64,000 nucleotides of DNA, from NCBI GenBank assembly GCA_003024785.1, contig PUQB01000764.1, positions 39,419 through 103,418 on the forward strand, written 5' to 3'. This document shows positions 24,314 through 36,510 of the stretch, in pieces; within the stretch, counting starts at the first letter, position 1, and the number at the start of each line of letters is the position of its first letter. The notes below the pieces were generated by a model. The model made no database searches. It saw nothing but the letters and a program-made list of their open reading frames with translations, and was not told where the DNA came from. This stretch comes from Selaginella tamariscina (Eukaryota > Streptophyta > Lycopodiopsida > Selaginellales > Selaginellaceae). The position numbers and the translations under genes were made by a program.

Positions 24314-26488
24314 TACTATTACAAAACTAAAATGCTTTCTTAAGATGAATGAATTATAGGCTTGTTTAAATAATAAGGCAGAGTTTTCAGTGTAACTACT
24401 TTAAATTGACTTAATGTAAGCAGAAGAAAAAAAATAAGTGTACCTTTGTAGAAAATTAACCTAAGTTTATGGTTGCCAACCGTATGGAATCAATTTAATT
24501 GTGTTTAAAGTCTATTAACAAATTGCTAACCAATGTATATCAATTCAAAACAGGTTGATCATGTCAATTTTAAGTGTGTACATGGAAAGAGAGAGACTAC
24601 GCTAGTGTGTGTATGTGTGTGTGTGTGTGTGTGTGTTAGTTTAAGCAAGCAAGCTTTGGCCCTAGACTACTAATGTACATGTAAAGCGAGAATATAGATA
24701 TAAAATTATAGTCATATGTGGGCCAGCAAAAATCAAAATAATTTACATACATACATAGATTATATTCATGGCTACTCGAATATGGATATGCATACATATG
24801 TGTGCATATATGAAACTAAATTATTATAAATATTGATTAGTATTTCTTAAGAAAATTTGATGTACATATTAAAAGTACACATGTATATTCATTTTAAAGC
24901 TTTAAATAAAGAGTATAATCCATTTTAATATATGCACATCATATAGTTTAAAATATTATGTACATACATATAATAAAGTATACATATTTAAAACTTTAGC
25001 ATTGTTCGTTAAACATAATTTAAATAAACAAACATGCATACACACGTGCGTTGATTAAAACTTAAGCAATTAAACTAAGGCATATTTTTACTCCCACCCT
25101 TCTTAAGTATGTTATAACGTCTGTTTGAAAATAATAATCTAATTTATATGAAACTAGAATATACTAATAACAATTTGATATATTTGATATATACACATAT
25201 ATAGAAGTAGAGGGTTTTAAAAATAGGTGTGAACAAATAATTAATATCTTAATTTATATTTATATTTTATGAGTAAACATAAATAAATTTGATTTACAAA
25301 TAAAACAAATATTATACTACATTAATCAGATTAAGTATTCTATTTGTTCTCTTTTAATGTTCGCAGACACCCATAATTATTGATATAGATTAAAACCATT
25401 ATGCATATAAAATGGTACGTCTGCAACGTATTTTATTTTTATGTTTAATTGCGTATAGCTTTATACAAATGAATAAATAAATTATTTAATGTCTCGTTTA
25501 GCCCAATAGCAGGCAATAGATATGTATATTTGTGACATGTGTGTGTGTACACACACACGACGTCAATTATGTATGGGTGAACTGAACATAATCAATCTCA
25601 TTTTCATATAGTAAAACCTGTCTAAATTAAATAGGTTATTAATTTATATAATAGTATCTCGTTTGTATTCTTATGTCAGTTACAGTCAGCATTTTATATT
25701 AATTAAGAAATGATTTATATTAATTAAATAGTTTGTACTGTTAGGTTAATATTGGAAATAGTGTCGACTTGCTTGTTTTATAACAAGATCTACAGGAAGC
25801 AAACAATCTTCTCTGAAACATCCTACGGATTGATATATGCCCAACGTACGTAGCCAAGGTGTGGTGTGTGCGTGCGCTAGTAATGTTATCTGCATACGCC
25901 AATAACAAGCGTATACGACATGTATGTTGGTGGGTATGCCCATAATGGACATTTAGAGAGTGTTTTACTCGATGCTGGAGAGCTGCATATGGCCAGAATG
26001 GGTATGTCTTATTATACATATGTACAAACATGTATACAGACGTATTCATTTAGTCCGTATATTTTATATACTGCACAGTATATTCATATCCATCATGAGA
26101 AAAGCACACACTCACCTACACACACATGAGCTGCAGAGCATCAGGTATTAGTTAAATATAATATACATTTGATGTATAACAAAACCATTAACACGCACTA
26201 CACACGTAAACATAACATTAAACATATCTTGTGTGCTGTTTCTGTCTACCTACATTGTGGAGGGTAGTGCTATATATTTAATGTTTTCGTACATGAACAT
26301 ACTATGTGATGTATATTGACCACCTTATATGCTTTCCGTTTACTTGGTAAAATATAAGTTGCAACATATACATATAATCAATCCTTTTCTTCTTGTTCAC
26401 AAGTCTATTGTTACCAACCAAAGAAGATATTCACGCACGCACGCATAAGAATTAACTTAATAAATTAATTACATGATCGTTTACACAT
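24314..26488. other. Intergenic stretch, microsatellite-rich
   Basis: GT tract at 24603-24635 and many short TA and CA runs. Small open frames at 25.7-26.1 kb have no coding signature. Confidence 0.5.
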
Positions 26489-27671
26489 CTACTTATGGCG
26501 ATATATCCAGTGCTGTCCGTCTGCCTCCACTGTAAGCCCGTTGAGCTTAGCAAACAAATCAACGGCTCTCCTCACGCCATGATAATCTGCACCGTTGAAA
26601 TAATCATGTCCAAACATCACAGACTTTCCATCCGACCTCATTAACGACCACGCCAAGTTTATGTCCGTCCACGCCGAATGAAAATCATGTCCGGCATCAA
26701 CCTAAATCACACGTATACATATAAGTGTACACACGCACGCACGCACGCACGTGTATACCTCAATAAGATCCGCTCGGACTCCGAGTTCACACAGCTTATA
26801 CAGTCCGGTGTTGGTAGAAAACGGAACCGGGACAATCTTATCTGTAACATTAGAGAAAACCACGTTTTGTAAGAACTGGTTCATGAGCATGACGTTGCCG
26901 TGTTCCTGTCCGATATCCGTAAACGTCTTACGGAAACCGGGCCATCCCCGGAAGTCGTCCAGACAGAAGATAGTGAAGTCGTCCCCATACAGTTTCTGTA
27001 TAGTCTTGGCCATGTGTATCGCTGAAGCTCCCAGGAACGTACCGAGCTCGACCACGATACGCGGCCGTACCTCCCGAATGAGCCGCTCGAAGACAGGGTG
27101 GTCGGAGCCCCATCCTTTGATACGCTGCTTCCGTACGAGCCTGGATATGTGACGCGGAGGGAACGCGGTGAAGGGGCTGTTCCCATCGAAGAGCTCGGAC
27201 AAGAGCTCGGTCCGGGCGGTGCTCGGGTCGGGCTGTGACGCACGGCATGAGTAGTGGAACCGGAGTAAGTCGTCCGGTAACTGTCGGACCTTGTTAAGAA
27301 ACCATCCTCGTGCTTGATAACGCCTACATTATGGAACTCTGGCTTTGTTAGTGTTTTAAAGCTTCAAATGTACGTACCCTCGGTGTTCTCTGTGAGACTC
27401 TCCTGCATGAAGCCCACACGTACAGGAGTATCTGTTTGAAACTCTGCTTAGTGTGCATGGTGTGCGTGTGCGTGTGTGTGTTTCTTACCTACTGTGGAAC
27501 TCTCAGATGGGGAGTTCGATGCAGCCGGAGGAGGAGCACAGTGATTCATGGGTGTTCGGATAAGGGAGAGGAGACAAAGCCGATAGTAAAGGAAATAAGA
27601 ACAGAGAATACAATGAGCAGGTTCGGAGCTGAGTTAACTAAGTTGAGCTGGTGCTGCTGATGGGGCTTCAT
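26489..27671 (-). CDS. SAM-dependent class I methyltransferase with N-terminal membrane anchor
   Basis: Four exons: 27671-27489, 27443-27374, 27323-26759 and 26701-26489 (introns 45, 50 and 57 bp). Exon 3 holds the SAM-binding region RIVVELGTFLGASAIHMA (motif I, E-x-G-x-x-x-G) and FTIFCLDDFRGW (motif II). Exon 4 holds VDAGHDFHSAWTDI and SVMFGHDYFNGADYHGV, typical of small-molecule or sugar O-methyltransferases of the Methyltransf_24 type. Exon 1 codes a hydrophobic stretch (LLIVFSVLISFTIGF) fitting a signal anchor for the secretory pathway. Its frame meets TGA unless the GGG at 27550-27552 (CCC on the coding strand) gains a base; with one base added the exons total 343 residues. The substrate is not identifiable. 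Confidence 0.65.
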
Positions 27672-27717
27672 GCTGGGATTTGAGAGAGAACGTGGGGAAT
27701 GAGGAGAATGTGGGAGA

Positions 27718-27726
27718 CTTATATAG
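27718..27726 (-). promoter_or_regulatory. TATA box of the methyltransferase gene
   Basis: Minus strand CTATATAAG, about 47 bp upstream of the start codon at 27671, in an otherwise G/A-rich leader. Confidence 0.5.
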
Positions 27727-30308
27727 AATGTAGATCGGGAAATACTGGGGCTATGGAGTGTTGGAGTGGGATGGAGTGCGTGGACTAACTGTGGAGAAGT
27801 TGGAGAAGAAATGGGGATTGTCCCTACCCGATTATGACATATCTCAACTAAATACTATTAAAAACTGCTTTCCCACCACTAAGAAGTTATTATTGATAAC
27901 GGAACAATAAAAGAAAAAGAAATAAATATTTAATTAATTGACTAATTCACTACTCAGGTATATTTTGGTAATATTTAATAATATGATGCTAGTGGACCCT
28001 CGGAAAGATACAGTTTGATGCATACCTACACCAAACAAATGACTTCCTGTCATTCACCAAGTAACGCTGCAGCAGACGCAATATCAGCATCGACGAGGAA
28101 TATTCTTAGTATCCATAGAATATTCATTTTTAGCAAACTTCTATGGAGGGGCCAGTTTCAGTCAGCCAAGAAACTAAAGCCGAGACGCAGACGGAATATC
28201 AGCTTTCACACACACACACACACACGCACACATATTAAGAATATTCTTGGAATCTTTTGTTATTTAAGTCCATATGGAAAAGTAAAAGCTGTGCAAAAGT
28301 AAAAGATTAAGGTGTATACACGCAAACGTTTATATATGGATATGTTAAATAAATATATATAAAACCTTACGCACATGTATGAATAATGGTGCTTTCGTGG
28401 GCTGCTCACTTTCGAGCTATATATATTACAAGTGCGAGCTTTAGTGGTTCATGATCAACTTAAATTAAGTTATTTTTCAAGGTCCACTCGCTTACTAGAT
28501 TGCATATTTGCCAAATAGCTTAAACTACCACACACACACACATCATTCAACAGTTAATATCATTTAAAAACATATTAATGTTAAAAACTATAAAAATGTT
28601 ATTTAAAATTTTTAACACTGACAATTTCTATTATTCCCTTAACTTAAGAATTAATATTTATTATTTGGTTTGCTTGGGTTTTTAATCTTATATGTCAAAA
28701 AATTTAAACTTATTTTCTTAAAACTCTTTTTCTTAAATAAGCATATTATATTTATATCTTGTATTAACTTAAACAATGAAACATAATTTTTTGACATAAA
28801 AATTAATAAATTATAATTAAGTAAGTCACATACCTTTGACAAAACTTATTTTGGGTTGCCCAAGCAAGAAGATTAAAAAAAAATTCATATGCATAATAAT
28901 TTTTATGAATAAAATAAAAGTTTAATAGCACCCCCATTGAATTCTTCGAATAATGATTTAAATGAAGAAATTAATACAAAAAGTATTTACTTCAAATTTA
29001 CAACTTCAATTAAGTGTGAATTTATTAAACAAAAAATTGCATGATATACAAGCCCTTTCATAAAAATTAATTTTGATCATTTACATTAGTTTGAAAAACT
29101 TAAAATAACTTTAATAATAATAATTCATATTAAAAACTCAATTATTAAGAATGCACATTCACGTCTAGTTAAATAGATGAATAATGTTTATCTTATGAAT
29201 CAAACTATGTATTAACTTAATTATGATTGTTATTTCTATTTAATGTAAATGATACAGTTGAAGTAAGTAAATTTGTAAAATGTAATGTGTCCCATGTGTA
29301 CAAGTGAATTATTAAATACTAATTAAACACTTTTGGTGACCATAAATGTAATGTCTCTTGTGTGAAAGTAAAATATTAAATAAAAAAGATTGACTAATTA
29401 AGTAGACTTGTGTTGTAAAATGTAATATATTACATATGTGCAAGTAAATTATTAAATAAAGATTGATTAATTAAATAGATTCATGTTATAAATATAAAAG
29501 TCAATTATCAAATAAAAATTAACTAATTAAATAAATTTGTTTTATAAAAGTAATGCATTGCATGTGTGTAAGTCAATTAGTGAATAAAAAAATTAATTAA
29601 TTTCTTAGATGTGACATATTCATGCACACTTGTTATGCATATTTATAACGATAAGGATAGGTTAACATTGATGTGTGTGATATATATGCACATGTTAAAA
29701 GTTAAGTCAATGCAAATGACATAACCAAGGATTATGTTAATGCAATGAAAGCTACATGTTTTTTCTTTAAACACTAATATGTTAATCACTCTACTTAATT
29801 TTCACATTAAACAAAGGTCTCTAACCTTACTCAGGGTTAGGTTAATGGTTTCACATGTTATTCTAGAGAATATTCTTTGATATCAAATGTAATAGTTCTT
29901 ACATTGGAGGTCTTCACTGTAAATTCTTAAGAAACTGATAATAAGAATTCATGTTATAAATTCCCATGAACTCATGCTCACAATTTAATTTTATTTAAAA
30001 CTCCACTTAGAACTTAAGCAATTAATGAAATACATACGTCATATATAATTTTCAGTGATATCACAAAGAATTGTATATCGTGCCAAACCAGATTTTTGAT
30101 AAAGAGACAAGCTTGTGATTCACCTGACATTACATTTCACTGGAAAATCTTATATAATCTATACAGAAGCCATTAATATCATAATCTATGTATACAGATA
30201 TATATCTACATATTGAGACATATGCATGTATTGCATAGTTACTGCATTAAATTTAACAGCCGAAGAAAAGCTTTAATACATGTCCATAATTAAAACCATA
30301 TGTGCATA
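27727..30308. other. AT-rich intergenic DNA
   Basis: No gene seen. Around 28100-28250 several GAATATTC palindromes cluster beside a (CA)n tract. 28500-30300 is AT-rich with repeated short motifs (for example ATTAAATA next to AAGTCAATTA) and may be an old tandem or MITE-derived region. Confidence 0.45.
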
Positions 30309-33300
30309 TCAACGCTTCTTCTTAGCACCAAAAATCGCAGCAAGTCTCGCCAGCAGCTTAATTTTCTTCTTCTTAGCAATCTCCATCACAACCTGTTGCT
30401 CCTGTTGCTGCTGCAACATAGACATCATCTTCCGATCCGGACCATCCACTACCTTCAGATCCTGACCCTCAATTCTATTTCGATCCTCACCCTCCATTTT
30501 CCCGCCATCTTCCATTTGAAGAACCCTAGCGAGAGTCCCCACATGAGCAGAGACTCTGGGCTTGTCCACAGATCTCCTGGGCGAGCTGTTCACGCTGCTG
30601 TCCGCTGTCTCTCAGATCTCCATCTCCGTAGCTCGCCTTCTACGGCCGATTTAGCAGCTTCAGCATCCGCAGCCTTCTTTGTAGCAGATTTTAACTCGTT
30701 CTTCATACTCTCATTCTCAACCTTGGCGTCTTCCAGCTCCTTCTTGAGCTCCTCTTCGGGTCTTCACAGTCTTCAGCTCAATGTCAGCCTCCTGAATCTT
30801 GTTGTGCATCTCCTCTTCTATGTGAGCCCACTCATCGTCGTGTGTCTCCTCGTTGTTCAGCTTCTTCATCTCGTCCAGAGATTTTCTCCTCATTCTGCCT
30901 CGCAAGGTTCGCCTCATTTGTTGCTTGCTCTATTGCTTGCTCTGCTGTGTTTGCCTGTTTGTGGAGATCGTCCGTGTCTTTCCTCATTCTGGAGTTCTCC
31001 TCGTCAACTGCCGCTTTCACAACATCTGACTCAATTACTTCTGCAAGTACCTGGGCCAGAGCATGGGTGAGAGAGGGGCATATGCCCAATTGCGAATAGA
31101 ATATGCCCGTTTCGGCTGTGCGTGCGCGTGACAAAAGAGTATACAAACTCATGAATGTATAATATTATAAACATATTACACATTCTTATTATAACAACAA
31201 TTACAGTGGCAAAGGGTTGTAGGGTGGTAAGAGGAGGCAGTAGAGCATGTTGTATAGGTATAGTAGCTACCGTATTATCCTACACTCTTCCATATAACAG
31301 AATCCATGTGTGTACGAATCCGTATAGTTCAATTATAGCATCTGAACAACACACACACAGACGTACACACTGCTTTATATATATAACAGCAGCGTGTACG
31401 TCTGTGTGTGTGTGTGTGTGCATTACACCCATGTATGTGTATGTACCTGTTCAAAGCCATCGAGGATGCCTGAAACGGACTCTTCCAGGCGAGGAGCAGT
31501 AATTTGTGCAGCCTTCGCGATCTTACCTTTTCCTTCAGCTTTCTAAGGCGTCAACATGGGCATCATTCTTGAGATAGTCTAGCTCCGACTTAGTACTCTC
31601 CAACTCGGGCTCCAAGTACCTGTTAAGTGTATGTGGGTATGAGTATGTGTATAAACACATATGCACACCACACATATGCGTGCGTATACATCTATATAAG
31701 AAGCGTGTGTAAGAACTTGGAAACATCGTGTGTTTATCTATATGTTGCATATATATGTTAATGTATTTACACATAGAAACATACATACCTCATTGTAGCT
31801 TGTAGAGTGCTCTTTTCATCTTCCACTTTCTTTAGCTCGGACTCCAGACGGCGAGCTTCTTCAGTAACCTCACCAAGACTAGCTAAAGCACGAGCTTCCG
31901 AGCTTTCAGTTGGTTAAGAAGCTGGTTAGCATTGTTTAATTCCGAGCTTAATTCTAAAATCTTCTCATTAAGCCTTAACACCTCCTCTTTTGTACGTGTC
32001 AGCTCCTCGGACAGTTTATCAGACTTCTTTTGTGCTTCCGTAATCTCCACCTCCAGCTTTGACACCTGTGTATTTTGTATATTTATGTGTATATGTATAC
32101 AAAACAGCATGTATGTATATGTATGTGTATATGTATATATATAGATTATAAACACCACAGTCACTCTGGAAGACGCACAGTTCTTCGTTTCTCAGAGTGG
32201 AGTGTATGGTGTCTGTGTGTGGTGCGTGCGTGCTGTGTGTGTGTTGTATGTGCTGCCTGTGCAAAGATAACTACATATCATCTGTCTTACACCGATATAT
32301 GCATACACGTTATCTTTAGACGTATATATATCATACGTATCTCTAGTGTATACATATACATGTAAAAACGTATACATGTGTTATAGAAAGACTAACAATT
32401 GTGTAGTATACGTTTATACAAGTATATAGACATACATATTTATATATACATATCACAATAACCTGTTGTTCAGACTCTGTGAGTTTGTGTTCGAGTCTCT
32501 CACCATTCTCAACAGCGTCTTTCTTATTAGCAGCAATCTCAGCTTCAAGCTTCTCAACTTTATTCTTCGACTTTTCTAAGTCCCCAAGTACAGCATCGTA
32601 CATACTCTGTAGCTCATCCCTACGCTTGGTATATTCCTCCTCAGCTACGGATGACGTGGACAACGCGGCTTCAAGTCTCTTGCTCACTTGTTCGTAGTCT
32701 GTCTTAAGCTTTGTTAGCTCTTCTTCTATTTTGACCTTGTCTCTCTCAACTTTCTCTTTTTCATATACAGCTTGCGTTAATTCCTCCTTTAAAGTGCCAA
32801 TAACTGGACTCTCATTTGCACGCTTCTGCAAAACACATGTATAAGTATATATGTATATGTGTATAAGTATATACACACATTTTTTGCATATGCATATGCA
32901 TATGTATATGTATGATGTATAGCATGCATGTGTAAAATAACTGTCCATATGTATACAGCATATTTATATAAATATATATTAGTAGTACATACACACCATT
33001 TCCGTATATGCATAATATGTATGTGTATATACATAAAACGATACAATATGCATGATGTATAGATGTCTGTATATATACATGTATAATATTTGTACATATA
33101 TATGTTTATGACTGTATATCTGTATATGCATGTATATGTAACATAAAACTGTGCATATGTATACAGCTAATTATATAAATATATAAAATAGTAGGTACAT
33201 ACACACACATTTTCCGTATATGCATAATATGTATGCGTGTAAACTACAACGATACAATATGCATTATGTATAGATGTCTGTATATATACATGTGTAAGTA

Positions 33301-33700
33301 TATATGTCCAATATGTACACATTATGTTTATGACTGTATATCTGTATACAGCATAGAGTGCTATATAAATATATAAATAGTAGTCCACACACCATTTCCA
33401 TAAATGCATATGTTGTGTAATACATAAAACGATGACTGTATATCATACAGCATAGTATGTTTATAAATATAAAATGTGTCCATACACAATGTGTGCATAA
33501 ACCATACAATATGCATTATGTAAATATGCTGTATAGACTGCTATCTTATTTACCTACCAGTTTATTATAATTTTGCATACAGACTAATGGGTCTCTCTCT
33601 CATGTGTGTGTGTGAATGTATATATATGCATACCTCAGCAGAGTTTGTTAAACCAGGTTCAAACCGCAATATAGCTTCACGACACTATGTGGAGTACTTA
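30309..33700 (-). CDS. WEB-family (DUF827) coiled-coil protein, several frameshifts
   Basis: Exons: 32825-32463, 32065-31789, 31619-31447 and 31050-30309. A likely earlier exon ends at 33634 (REAILRFEPGLTNSAE), resembling the N-terminal 'SVxEAVSxF' of the family. The body is heptad-rich coiled coil (for example SKLEVEITEAQKKSDKL). The hallmark is in the last exon: ISLDEMKKLNNE, then AAKSAVEGELRRWRSE, matching the family's conserved 'LxVExELRRWR'. The C-terminus is a Lys-rich tail (AKKKKIKLLARL). Known family members act at the plasma membrane and chloroplast in light-driven chloroplast movement. Breaks occur near 30600, 30764, 30877, 31545 and 31907, each repaired by one base. The true 5' end is not fixed. 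Confidence 0.6.
32945..33540. repeat. Intronic tandem repeat of about 100-200 bp units
   Basis: At least three diverged units share TATACAGCATA, TTTCCGTATATGCATAATAT, ACGATACAATATGCAT and GATGTCTGTATATATACATG. They start at about 32950, 33155, 33340 and 33440 (the last two shorter). They fill the intron between the first two recognised exons of the WEB-like gene. Confidence 0.65.
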
Positions 33701-33779
33701 AATCCCTGTTGCCAATATACCTACACATATTCATTTGAATATATATATACAAATGAGAACTTACATATGGCCTTTGTTA

Positions 33780-36510
33780 AGCGCTTGTTAGGGAGATCCT
33801 GGGCAACATATTAAAAGCCCCATCTTTCGGGAGCCTTTTCGCAAATCCACACCCTTTTTATGAGCAATACAAAATAAAACACAGGAAAAAAGGGCAGATT
33901 TCCCGCAATTAAATAAATTACTTGTGAGACAAGAAAAAAACACCTGCCTCCTCTGTGTGCCCTTAATTCGCAAGCAAAGCTACAGTGACAGAAAAGGTTT
34001 GACTTATCTACACTAATCCCATTAATCTAATTATATGCCGGGTATATCCCATCAAGCATATTCCAAGAATATGCTTTCTATTTAAATTTTTTAAATGTAA
34101 GGATCTCTCTCTCACACACACACGCACGCACGCACGCACGTAAGCATCATGCATTATTATGTCTTTTCCAGATATGGAACATGGTCTGAAGGACATGCAA
34201 CAAGACAAACCTTTGTAAGCTTTTGGGGACGATATGATTTTCTTATTAATTCTATTATGATAAATAGTTGTTTTAACAAACATAAATAAAATGAATGTAA
34301 TTACTAATAATTAATATTAACATTGTATATTGTTTGGTTAAAGGTAACTGTCTTTTAATTAAAATTAAACTATGAGATTATTATATTATAAAAAGATTTA
34401 AGAATTAAAAAAAAATGAATGTTTCTGTCGTTGAGCTGGCATGCAATGATGACATAAAATGTCACTCTCAGTGTGAATAGACACAAGACTTGTATTAAAT
34501 AATATTATTCCACAAATAATTATTAATTTAATTTAATTTAATTTGACTAGTATAATTTATAATAAATGTAAACACTCGATTCACACCTATTACCTATATG
34601 TGAATTAAGTTCACATAAAGCATCTTTAAATAATTATGACGAATATTCTTTCTTGTCATATCATAATGTAATCCGTACATAGAAAATCCAATAATCCGTA
34701 TATTTATACGTACACACGTATTGAATATACGTATTTTTTATTCTCCTGTGTTTTCAACCTGGGTAAAAAAGTAAAAGCTTTTGTCCACATCACCAGCTTT
34801 CAGGCACATTTACCATGCTTAGGTACAATAGATACGTTCTGACTACACTGCCCTAGAATTTTAATTATATTTTCAACGACTATATTTATCTTTATCCAAC
34901 GTGTATATATACACCGTATATACGATCCAATATAATCGTATTAGTTAATTATTTAGTTAATAATACACAATACGTATGGTATTCATATATAGGAAATATG
35001 TTAAACAGCATATACTCTACGGAATGACAAATACCAGCTTTTAAGTATACATATGTTTAATATATATAGAAAAACAATTTATTATATAGATAACTATGTA
35101 CTATATAGAATCTTATGTACGTGGTTACGTTTGCATATATAAATGGCTATTTAAATGATAGTTGAAGTATATAGTACAAGTGTAATAGATATATGGACCA
35201 CGTGGCTTACTGGCATTCCTTTGCGTTTGTTCTTATCTATCACATTTAGTTTACAATTTATAAAACCATATAGAATATTTAGCTATATTTAATCTAATTT
35301 TTATTTAATTAAAACATTTTTAATATTGTGTCTGTAAAATGGTGAGATCATTATCAATATTCACGCTGTTTAATATAATTAATATATTATTAAACTTTAC
35401 TGTATATAATGTATAAAAATATACTGTATGGTTTTGACCATTGTGGGGTAAACTAACGTAGTATAAATTATAATTAATATGATAAGATTAAATATAAATA
35501 TATGAAACTGTACAGTCATTCTGAGCGGTTTCGACTGTATATAACTGACTACATCCATGTGTACATTCAGAAACAACAAATTAACAATTTAAATAGTGTT
35601 AAAGTTTTATTTAACTATATAATAAACTTAATAATGAGTATATTCCCTGTATATTCTATGAAAAGTTAGTTAAACCACACTTAAAAATTTACTAAACGGC
35701 ATACGTCATCTAACACGTGATTTAAATATATATATAAAAGAAACGTCTCTCTGTAAACCGTAGGTATCCGTTATACGTTTATACATGTATTAATGTTAAG
35801 TTAATTAAACTACTTATGATAGTTAATTAAACTAGTAATGTCTGTTATACGTTTATACTTATAAAATGTTTTAATATTAAGCCTGTTTAGCTTTGTTTTC
35901 ACGTCGCAGACAGCATCGAGCATCACTTAATATGTAAAATACCTCATAATATGTAAATTATTTTAATAAATAAAAATAATTTTTAAATAATTAATGTAAA
36001 ATATATACGTAGATTGGTATAATTTACCAATCAATATCCACCCGTTGGAATCCTTCAGTACTGAGTGTCCTACATTGCTTTCCATTTGATAGAGAAATAT
36101 GCCCCTTGAACAGTCCATTTCCTACATAATAATAATAGCCTTATGATAATTAATTAATTAATTAATTTGTAAGATACGTGTACATACCCGGTAAAATGCA
36201 CACGTGTGATGTGAATCAACCTTAGATTAAGTCGTGTATGGAAAGATTATATAAATAAAGGCCCCACTTCTGGAAACTCCTTAATTTAATTTATTTGTAG
36301 TTTTGAGTAAAATGTAATTGGTTTAAATGCTATATGATAGTTTGCTCTCACCATATATGATGTGGAGCTTTTAACCACTGGGGTTTAGTTTAGTTAATCT
36401 TCTTTAAGTATCATTAAGATAAAACTTGTTAGTGGTTTTTTACCTATGCTGTCTTAGACTCAGGTGTGAATACAGCTCCTCTGTTATCTTCCTCCCTTAC
36501 TCTCTTCTAT
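33780..36510. other. Intergenic stretch between divergent genes
   Basis: 33800-34000 has mixed composition and could hold the 5' UTR of the WEB-like gene. The remainder is AT-rich with no gene. A TATATAAATA box at about 36248 is a candidate promoter for the glucanase. Confidence 0.45.

Noticed and set aside
30300..31070. Long plus-strand open frame of 256 codons.
   Set aside because: It is antisense to the WEB-like gene; Ser/Leu/His bias is what the complement of Glu/Lys/Arg-rich coiled coil gives.
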